From positions 1-12,320 of the forward strand of contig JAHFOW010000079.1 in the NCBI GenBank assembly GCA_023261465.1: a stretch of 12,320 nt of DNA. Direction: 5' to 3'. Made by a program: the position numbers and the translations under genes. Below the pieces are notes generated by a model. The model saw nothing but the letters and a program-made list of their open reading frames with translations. It searched no databases and was not told where the DNA came from. The DNA comes from Planctomycetota bacterium (GTDB taxonomy: Bacteria; Planctomycetota; Brocadiia; Brocadiales; Brocadiaceae). Numbering within the stretch: position 1 is the first letter of the stretch; each line of letters starts with the position of its first letter. Of the stretch, positions 6,582 through 12,320 are shown piece by piece.

Positions 6582-8348
6582 ATGTTTATGAAACAGGCAA
6601 CCATACCAGAAAAAGGGATACGCGCACTTCTCGATTTGGATTGGTTACAGTCGAACATACGATGTCAGCACAGATGTCCTGCTCATATGGATGTACCAGG
6701 ATATATCCGTTTGATCAGCGAAGGTAAATATGAAGAATCATACAGATTAATGAGAGAAACCAATCCATTTCCTGCCGTTTGCGGATATGTATGTCCTCAC
6801 CCCTGCGAATCAAAGTGTAAACGCGGTGATTTTGATAGGCCCGTTTCAATTGATGCACTTAAGCGGTTTGTTACCGATTATATTTTTAAGAATAAGGTCA
6901 GAATACCACCTCCAAAAGTGAAGCAGAGGGGTGAAAAAGTTGCCGTAATTGGCGCTGGACCTGCCGGTTTGACTGCCGCAACGGACCTTGCTGGAATGGG
7001 GTATCAGGTGACTGTTTTTGAAAAGGAATCCCAGGTTGGCGGGATGATGATGTGGGCTATTCCATCATACAGGTTACCGCGTGAACAAATAATGTTTGAT
7101 GTAAGCCACATTATAGCGCGTGGTGTTGAAATAAAAACAAATACATCAATTGGAGTGCCGGGGAATACCGTTTCTGATTTATTTAAGGAAGGGTATAAAG
7201 CCGTTTTTTTGGCGGTTGGTGCACAAAAGGGAAAAAGGCTTGAGATACCCGGAGAAGAAGGCACACAAGGTGTTATGGATTGCCTGGAATTTTTAAAGAA
7301 TGTGAATGCCGGTGATACCAGAAGTCCGGGCAAAAAAGTGGCAGTGATTGGCGGTGGAAACTCTGCCATCGATGCTGCAAGAACGGCGAAAAGATTAACA
7401 GATGAAGTTTATATTGTGTATAGAAGGACGCAAGAGGAAATGCCTGCTCTGTCGTGGGAGGTTGAGGAAGCTGAGCATGAAGGGGTAAAATTTCATTTTT
7501 TGGCTGCTCCGGTCAGGGTCATAACCGAGAATGGAAAGGCAAAGGGTCTTGAATGTATTAAAATGAAGTTAGGCAAACCAGACAGCAGTGGAAGAAGAAG
7601 GCCTGAGCCGGTACCTAATTCTGAATTTATCATAGACGTAGATTGTATTATAAGCGCAATTAGTCAGGAACCAGATTTGAAATTTCTTGGTGATAACTTT
7701 GGACTGGGCGTTACTAAATGGGGTACAGTCGCGGTGGATGATAATCTCGTGACAAATAAGAAAGGTATTTTTGCTGGTGGTGACGTAACGTTAGGTCCAA
7801 GTACTATCATAGAATGTATTGCACAGGGACATCAGGCAGCCAAATCCATTGACCGGTATATACGAGGTGTAGAGATTCAGGAACCCAGGAAGAAAGTGTG
7901 GGTTACGCTCATGGATAGCGATTTTAATCCGCGTGAAGAAAACTATGATTCAGTACCACGTCAAAAAATGGACTTGTTGCCGGTGGATAACAGGGAGGGT
8001 ACATTTGATCTGGTGGAACTGGGTCTTACTGAAGAGCAAGCCAAAGAAGAGGCATTGCGATGTCTGAAATGTGATTTGAGTATAAATGTAGAGACAAATG
8101 AGTGTGTGCTTTGCGGTCGTTGTAGTATGGTTTGTCCGGTAGGCGCTTTGAAGCAAGTAGATGTTTCTGATGAAAGCAAGGAATATCGTCCGTTTGTTAG
8201 CAAAGACGGTATAGTAATAAAATATACCGATGTGTGTATTCGTTGCGGAAATTGCAAAGATTGTCCTGTGAGTGTAATATCTTTAAAGCGTGTGCTTTGG
8301 AAACCGAACGAAGAAATCAACAGAATGTTAGGAGAAAGGGAGGAATAG
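6582..8348 (+). CDS. NAD(P)H oxidoreductase subunit: GltD-like flavoprotein with N- and C-terminal Fe-S domains
   Basis: A 588-residue soluble protein built like NfnB/GltD. The N-terminal Fe-S domain has cysteines C28, C32, C67, C71, C75 and C79. The FAD site is VIGAGPAG (122-129), the NAD(P) site VIGGGNSAID (255-264), and YRRTQEEMPA (280-289) has the arginine pair that favours NADPH in GltD. FAGGDV (397-402) closes the flavin domain. Two ferredoxin motifs follow: C508-C518 (Cx2Cx2Cx3C) and C552-C561, which is Cx2Cx2Cx2C, one residue short of the usual form. No membrane segment is present. Its place between the Rieske and cytochrome b genes, as in the known anammox bc clusters, suggests that it docks on the cytoplasmic side and exchanges electrons between the quinone-reducing site and NAD(P). 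Two ATGs (6582, 6588) are possible. The direction of electron flow is inferred. Confidence 0.9.
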   Translation: MFMKQATIPEKGIRALLDLDWLQSNIRCQHRCPAHMDVPGYIRLISEGKYEESYRLMRETNPFPAVCGYVCPHPCESKCKRGDFDRPVSIDALKRFVTDYIFKNKVRIPPPKVKQRGEKVAVIGAGPAGLTAATDLAGMGYQVTVFEKESQVGGMMMWAIPSYRLPREQIMFDVSHIIARGVEIKTNTSIGVPGNTVSDLFKEGYKAVFLAVGAQKGKRLEIPGEEGTQGVMDCLEFLKNVNAGDTRSPGKKVAVIGGGNSAIDAARTAKRLTDEVYIVYRRTQEEMPALSWEVEEAEHEGVKFHFLAAPVRVITENGKAKGLECIKMKLGKPDSSGRRRPEPVPNSEFIIDVDCIISAISQEPDLKFLGDNFGLGVTKWGTVAVDDNLVTNKKGIFAGGDVTLGPSTIIECIAQGHQAAKSIDRYIRGVEIQEPRKKVWVTLMDSDFNPREENYDSVPRQKMDLLPVDNREGTFDLVELGLTEEQAKEEALRCLKCDLSINVETNECVLCGRCSMVCPVGALKQVDVSDESKEYRPFVSKDGIVIKYTDVCIRCGNCKDCPVSVISLKRVLWKPNEEINRMLGEREE

Positions 8349-8363
8349 GGGAGGTAATTTATT

Positions 8364-8417
8364 ATGGAGGGGGATTACAGTAAAAAAAGCAAAGTGGAGA
8401 GAGGGGTACATAAATGA
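8364..8417 (+). CDS. Possible 17-codon coupled leader ORF before cytochrome b
   Basis: The peptide would be MEGDYSKKSKVERGVHK. GGGGAGG (8348-8354) stands nine bases before the ATG, and the stop TGA (8415-8417) overlaps the cytochrome b start as ATGA. This could couple translation of cytochrome b to the upstream gene. The peptide resembles nothing I know, and the region is purine-rich because it also holds the cytochrome b ribosome site, so it may be chance. Confidence 0.25.
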   Translation: MEGDYSKKSKVERGVHK

Positions 8418-9184
8418 GATTAATTCCGGATTTAATAAAGAAAATTACAGACAATGAAATTTGGAAGTCTGTATTTCGCCACGGTTACACGGATACCCCC
8501 AGGAATAGGGTTCTTCAGATTATTAGTAACGTATGGTTACACTTGCATCCTGCTAAAGTCAGGGAGCATGGAACGAAGGTCCGTTTTACCTGGTGCATGG
8601 GAGGTATTACCTTTTTTATCTTCTTGTTTGAAACGATAACGGGTATCCTTCTTATGTTTTACTATACTCCTGATGTAAACAGGGCGTATGCAGATATTGT
8701 TGACTTGATGTATGTAGTGCCATTTGGCAGATTATTGAGGAATACCCACCGATGGGGGGCCCACGCAATGGTAATTACGGTTAGTATCCACATGTTGCGT
8801 GTGTTTCTGACCGGCTCGTATAAACCACCAAGGCAGTTTAATTGGGTGCTTGGCGTAGTGCTGTTAGTTTTTACTTTTTTGCTGAGCTTTACCGGCTATT
8901 TGTTGCCGTGGGATCAGCTTGGTTATTGGGCTATCACGGTAGGTACAAACATGGCACGTGCAACGCCGTTGTTAGGCCATGAAGGCCCCTTTGCCTATAT
9001 TTTGGGGATGAGGGCTGATAATGATGTACGTTTCGCATTATTGGGTGGAACAATGATCGATGCCCCTGCGTTACTCAGGGCTTATGTTTGGCACTGTATA
9101 GGGATACCTGTAGTGGCCTCCGCATTGATGATGGTTCATTTCTGGAGAGTGCGCAAAGATGGTGGTATTTCAGGTCCGCTTTAA
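8414..9184 (+). CDS. Cytochrome b, b6-type (N-terminal four-helix domain)
   Basis: The membrane core of the complex, binding the two b hemes. The 256-residue length and end (ISGPL) match split cytochrome b6. Heme ligands are H112 and H126 in helix B (THRWGAHAMVITVSIHM) and H227 and H242 in helix D, spaced 15 apart as in b6. WCMGGIT places C61 where cytochrome b6 and firmicute cytochrome b carry the cysteine that binds heme c_i covalently. Four membrane helices are seen, at about 62-84, 112-132, 143-165 and 225-245, with an unusually polar 55-residue N-terminal extension. GAGAGGGG (8398-8405) is the ribosome site. The gene forms the quinone sites together with the next gene. Confidence is high for family and fold. 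Confidence 0.95.
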   Translation: MRLIPDLIKKITDNEIWKSVFRHGYTDTPRNRVLQIISNVWLHLHPAKVREHGTKVRFTWCMGGITFFIFLFETITGILLMFYYTPDVNRAYADIVDLMYVVPFGRLLRNTHRWGAHAMVITVSIHMLRVFLTGSYKPPRQFNWVLGVVLLVFTFLLSFTGYLLPWDQLGYWAITVGTNMARATPLLGHEGPFAYILGMRADNDVRFALLGGTMIDAPALLRAYVWHCIGIPVVASALMMVHFWRVRKDGGISGPL

Positions 9185-9236
9185 TGTTTTTTTGAATTTT
9201 TATGGTTAATTGTGGAGATTTCTGAGGAGTGGTTCC

Positions 9237-9959
9237 ATGGAAGTTAGAGAAGAAATGAAAGGGTCTATAGAAATAAAAGACGATAAAGTTTTTACATGGC
9301 CCACCCTGGTTGCTAAAGAGTTTTTGGCCGCTATTTTTGTAACGGTAGGGTTGCTCTTTTACTCATACGCGGTAGATGCTCCATTACGGGAATTGTCGAA
9401 TCCAGGGCAGGCCGAAAATCCGGCAAAGGCACCATGGTACTTTTTGGGTTTGCAGGAAGCGTTAGTTTATTTTGATCCATGGTATGCCGGTGTTATTCTT
9501 CCAACCTTTATTGTTATAGGGTTAATTCTTATTCCTTATCTGGATAACAATCCTAAAGGCAATGGATATTATACGTTTAAGGAAAGAAAATTTGCGATGA
9601 CTGTTTTTCTTTCCGGCTATGTGTTCTGGTATATTCTGATATATATTGGAACTGCGCTTCGCGGCCCCTTCTGGGCATTTTTCTGGCCATGGGAAAAATG
9701 GACGCATGATTTTCCCACGCCGCCCCCGTTGCATGACTTACCGTTACCCTTAGGGATTGCCCTTTTGCTGGGATTTTACTTCTTTGGTTTAGTGATTCCA
9801 GCAATCGTTAAAAAAGACTTCTTTATGAGGTTGGGGTTCATTCGATATGTGCTGACGATGGGGCTTCTTTTGTCTATGATTGGTACGGTAATTAAGATGT
9901 TTTTCAGGCTGGCGTTAAATGTTAAATACATTATCGCAACGCCATGGATAAATATCTGA
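9237..9959 (+). CDS. Cytochrome bc complex subunit IV-like, five-helix form
   Basis: The C-terminal half of a split cytochrome b, carrying the Qo motif. The ATG at 9237 is preferred over a TTG at 9210 because GAGGAG (9224-9229) lies seven bases before it; residues are numbered from there (240 aa). NPAKAPWYFLGLQEALVYFDPW (61-82) is the Qo loop, with A65-P66-W67-Y68 in place of PEWY. PYLDNNPKG (100-108) matches the end of subunit IV helix F. Beyond the usual three helices there are two more (about 170-190 and 203-222), preceded by RGPFWAFFWPWEKW, an element I know from extended cytochrome b subunits in deltaproteobacteria and relatives. It partners the b6-type protein immediately upstream. The family is certain; the effect of the altered motif is inferred. 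Confidence 0.92.
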   Translation: MEVREEMKGSIEIKDDKVFTWPTLVAKEFLAAIFVTVGLLFYSYAVDAPLRELSNPGQAENPAKAPWYFLGLQEALVYFDPWYAGVILPTFIVIGLILIPYLDNNPKGNGYYTFKERKFAMTVFLSGYVFWYILIYIGTALRGPFWAFFWPWEKWTHDFPTPPPLHDLPLPLGIALLLGFYFFGLVIPAIVKKDFFMRLGFIRYVLTMGLLLSMIGTVIKMFFRLALNVKYIIATPWINI

Positions 9960-9971
9960 TTTTTATCAGAT
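9954..9971 (+). other. Perfect hairpin over the stop codon of subunit IV
   Basis: ATCTGAT (9954-9960), loop TTTT, ATCAGAT (9965-9971): seven uninterrupted pairs with a four-base loop, and the TGA stop (9957-9959) within the left arm. No T-run follows, so it is not a typical terminator. It may protect or process the mRNA between the membrane subunits and the cytochrome c genes, or lower readthrough. Confidence 0.45.
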
Positions 9972-10003
9972 TAACTAATGAATGATTCCAGAATGGGTGA
10001 TTT

Positions 10004-11116
10004 ATGAGATTTATGAATATTAACATCAGTGCAAAAAAATTGATTTTCTTTGGTCTAAGCGCCTTGTTCTTCATAATCACTAGTTTATGGCTTCGTGATG
10101 AATTTAATCCGGAATGGAAAAAATACCAAAGGGAATATTTCGAAGTGCAGGCGGTGAAAGTGGAGAATGCGTATCAGGCAGCCACGTCAGTGAAAGAAAA
10201 AGAGTTGTTAGGAAAACAGCTCGCATCTTTGAAACATCCTGTCTACGAGGTCAAACAGATTCTTTTAAAGGGTGATTCTACCTGGGCGAAGAGACAGAAC
10301 GGTAATAAAGTTGATAGGTGCATGACCTGTCATATAGATGAAGAAAAGTTAAAGTCTGCTCATCCGAGCAGCAGGGATTTTCCGTTTGATATTTATGGCT
10401 GTACGGTGTGCCATGGAGGTAATGGTAGGGCTTTAAATGAGGAAATGGCGCACGAAGGTGCATACTACCACAAAAGGCAGATGGAGTTGAGAATGGCGAA
10501 TGCTGAAGTACTTTTTGATTTTTGGAGTGAACTTGCAACTTTAACTCCTGAAGAAAGTGACCCGAATCAAAGAATAGAAATGGGTGATTTTAAGAAATAC
10601 AGTCTTACGGGAGATAAAGCCATTTATGTTGGTAGTCAGAAATGCCTCAAGTGCCATACAGGGTTAACTTCCCCCCATGTTGAAAGGTGGCAGAGGATTA
10701 AGTTTAAAACGTTTGAACGTGTTAAGGAGTCTCCTGATTATATTGCGGGAAATGAAGATTACCGGAAAAAGTGTTTACCATGCCATACTACGGGTTATGA
10801 TGAAGCTGCCGGAAAATTTTCGGAAGAGGGTGTTACCTGTGAGGCTTGTCATGGCGCCGGCGAAGTATTTGCATATTTTATGGATATCGGAAAGGCACCC
10901 GAGGGCCAGAAATTAGCAAAGGTTGGAACATTTGGAACACCATACAACGTATGTGGTCCATGCCATCATACACGTAATCATGAGATGCGGCTCAAATTTT
11001 TCCAGGAAAGGGGTGCGTCTGACGAGTGGTTTTTCCCTCAACATACAGCCCCTTATAAAACGAACGGGGAACAAAAAGGCGGGGCTGCTTTAAAGCCATT
11101 ACCAAAGATTTATTAA
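10004..11116 (+). CDS. Membrane-anchored hexaheme cytochrome c
   Basis: A 370-residue cytochrome with six CxxCH heme sites: CMTCH (106-110), CTVCH (133-137), CLKCH (214-218), CLPCH (257-261), CEACH (279-283) and CGPCH (317-321). One hydrophobic helix (about 12-30) with lysines before it anchors the N terminus, and the rest would lie on the p-side (anammoxosome lumen or periplasm). About 75 residues of charged helix precede the first heme. The fourth, fifth and sixth sites resemble the spacing of cytochrome c554-like multiheme proteins. Since no cytochrome c1 or f gene lies in the operon, this is the likely electron acceptor for the Rieske protein, passing electrons to the HAO-like protein or to soluble cytochromes. 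ATGs at 10004 and 10013 are both possible; the ribosome site (GGGTGA) is weak. Confidence 0.9.
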   Translation: MRFMNINISAKKLIFFGLSALFFIITSLWLRDEFNPEWKKYQREYFEVQAVKVENAYQAATSVKEKELLGKQLASLKHPVYEVKQILLKGDSTWAKRQNGNKVDRCMTCHIDEEKLKSAHPSSRDFPFDIYGCTVCHGGNGRALNEEMAHEGAYYHKRQMELRMANAEVLFDFWSELATLTPEESDPNQRIEMGDFKKYSLTGDKAIYVGSQKCLKCHTGLTSPHVERWQRIKFKTFERVKESPDYIAGNEDYRKKCLPCHTTGYDEAAGKFSEEGVTCEACHGAGEVFAYFMDIGKAPEGQKLAKVGTFGTPYNVCGPCHHTRNHEMRLKFFQERGASDEWFFPQHTAPYKTNGEQKGGAALKPLPKIY

Positions 11117-11140
11117 AGTGAGTTTAGGTCAATTCTTAGA

Positions 11141-11165
11141 GTTAATTTACTTAATGTTTATTAAC
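11141..11165 (+). other. Short inverted repeat before the HAO-like gene
   Basis: GTTAAT (11141-11146) and ATTAAC (11160-11165) form a six-base inverted repeat with 13 bases between, in the 80-base gap after the hexaheme gene. It could be an mRNA hairpin or a protein site, but in AT-rich DNA such a match may be chance. Confidence 0.2.
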
Positions 11166-11196
11166 GTTTGTAGGTTTTAAGGGGAGGAGACATAAA

Positions 11197-12320
11197 ATGA
11201 AGTTTTTGAAACTAGGTGCGATTTTGTTTGCCGCGCCTTTAATTTTGGGCTTGCAGACGGGGAGCGTTAAAGCTCAATCGGAAGCGGAGCTCAAGGAAAT
11301 GCAAAAGAAGGCTATGAGCTATTATGATATTTTGTATCCGAATGACACGCTCAAGGACTGGTTCACCAATAATGTAGGCATGGAAAAGGGCGCAGGGCCG
11401 TGGCAGAATCTTTATAAACCTGTGCCATTGCAGATGTATTGGTTTCCGGTCAGGCATTATGTTAAACCAGATGGGACGTATTATGATCAGTTGCTGGAAA
11501 AGTACAAACCAAATGATTGTATTAAGTGCCATGAAGAGGTTACGCCTGGATTTGTAAGGGATTGGGAGGAGTCGACCCATGCAAAACCAAGGAAAAATCC
11601 TCGTTTCGCTGAAAAAACACAGCAAATTGAAAAACTTATTGGCAGGGAGTTGAAAGAGGTAACGTGTAGTGACTGCCATGGTAAAGACCATAAAGAATTA
11701 CGTATGCCTACGCCCCAGGTCTGTGGTGAGTGTCACCCGCAGCAGACGACCGAATTTATGAGTGAGTCTGAGCGTGGTCGTCCAGACCACATTGATGGTT
11801 TGGCTGCGAATGTTGTCCCACCGTGGTATCCAGAGATGGCTAGAAGAGGAACACCTACCGCACAGTTTGGTTGCGATCTTTGTCATGCTACCGATAGATG
11901 TAATATATGCCATACAAGGCATAAATTTGCGGCAGCCGAAGGGCGAAGGCCGGAAGCATGTATGAGTTGCCATATGGGCTTTGATCATCCAGACGCAGAA
12001 ACCTATGGTGAATCGAAGATGGGTTATATTTACCACATGGAAGGTGAACACTGGGACTGGGAGAAACCGCTCGCAGAGGTTGTACCAGGTAAGGATTATA
12101 GAACGCCTACATGTCAGTTTTGTCACTTTGATCAGGGAAACGGTAAATTTGCCCATAATCCTGTGACAAAGGGTGTATGGAGAATGGGAACTGTGCCGCC
12201 AAAGGGTGTTGATTACAAGTCATCCCTTAAAAACTATCCTTATGGCATTAACTTACCGCCATTAAACTACACTCTTGATGTCTATTCTCCTGAAAATAAA
12301 AAGAGGTCGGAGCAGTGGGC
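11197..12320 (+). CDS. HAO-like octaheme cytochrome c, N-terminal part (3' end outside window)
   Basis: This reading frame is open from the ATG at 11197 to the window end (374 codons), with a strong ribosome site GGGGAGGAG (11181-11189). A Sec signal peptide is clear: KFLK, a hydrophobic core (about 6-19) and a likely cut after VKA (residue 26). Seven CxxCH sites are seen: 108-112, 157-161, 176-180, 226-230, 235-239, 255-259 and 306-310. The close fourth and fifth sites (CDLCH...CNICHTRH) are typical of hydroxylamine oxidoreductases, where the fourth heme is catalytic; the eighth site is expected beyond the window. As the last visible gene of the bc operon it matches the HAO-like subunit known from Kuenenia bc clusters. 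Whether it oxidises hydroxylamine, reduces nitrite or only carries electrons depends on the heme-crosslinking tyrosine, which lies outside the window. Confidence 0.9.
   Translation, partial: MKFLKLGAILFAAPLILGLQTGSVKAQSEAELKEMQKKAMSYYDILYPNDTLKDWFTNNVGMEKGAGPWQNLYKPVPLQMYWFPVRHYVKPDGTYYDQLLEKYKPNDCIKCHEEVTPGFVRDWEESTHAKPRKNPRFAEKTQQIEKLIGRELKEVTCSDCHGKDHKELRMPTPQVCGECHPQQTTEFMSESERGRPDHIDGLAANVVPPWYPEMARRGTPTAQFGCDLCHATDRCNICHTRHKFAAAEGRRPEACMSCHMGFDHPDAETYGESKMGYIYHMEGEHWDWEKPLAEVVPGKDYRTPTCQFCHFDQGNGKFAHNPVTKGVWRMGTVPPKGVDYKSSLKNYPYGINLPPLNYTLDVYSPENKKRSEQW

Noticed and set aside
11239..12156. Two long antisense ORFs (150 and 152 codons)
   Set aside because: They lie opposite the HAO-like gene, whose signal peptide, ribosome site and seven heme motifs show that the + strand is coding; the antisense proteins have no recognisable features.
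1..12320. CRISPR arrays, tRNA/rRNA genes, insertion sequences
   Set aside because: The gaps between genes are all short, and none shows regular direct repeats with spacers, a cloverleaf or a transposase.

Overview
The window reads as chromosomal DNA of an anammox-type planctomycete (Candidatus Kuenenia/Brocadia/Jettenia lineage). The main evidence is the right half: a Rieske/cytochrome b operon that also carries a flavin/Fe-S NAD(P)H oxidoreductase, a membrane-anchored hexaheme cytochrome c and a hydroxylamine-oxidoreductase (HAO)-like multiheme protein. I know this gene set from the bc1-type complexes of Kuenenia (from memory, the kuste4569-4574 and kustd1480-1485 type clusters). The assignment is by recognition, not by a search. 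All real genes lie on the + strand, and no gene-free stretch exceeds 300 bases (the longest are about 160 bases).

Left part (1-2595), biosynthesis: the 3' end of argH (argininosuccinate lyase), a short intergenic repeat with a 9-base period, lysA (diaminopimelate decarboxylase), and a precorrin-2 dehydrogenase/ferrochelatase that makes siroheme.

Middle (2763-5868), a compact sulfur-assimilation cluster: a small siroheme/[4Fe-4S] sulfite reductase fused to a two-cluster ferredoxin domain, a DsrE-family protein, a PLP-dependent cysteine synthase, a JAMM/Mec-type metallopeptidase and a TusA-like sulfurtransferase. Together they could carry sulfur from sulfite through protein-bound carriers to cysteine. 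The upstream siroheme gene would supply the reductase cofactor. A CysO/ThiS-like carrier, the usual partner of a Mec-type peptidase, is missing, so the identity of the sulfur carrier is the main open question.

Right part (5896-12320), the respiratory operon: a hairpin closes the sulfur cluster and overlaps a good sigma-70-type promoter. Then follow the Tat-exported Rieske protein, the NAD(P)H oxidoreductase, a b6-type cytochrome b with a conserved cysteine predicted to bind heme c_i, a five-helix subunit IV with a non-canonical Qo motif (APWY), a hexaheme cytochrome that probably replaces cytochrome c1/f, and the HAO-like cytochrome, which runs off the right end. The likely job is menaquinol oxidation at the anammoxosome membrane, with electrons passed to c-type cytochromes and possibly, through the flavoprotein, to NAD(P)+.
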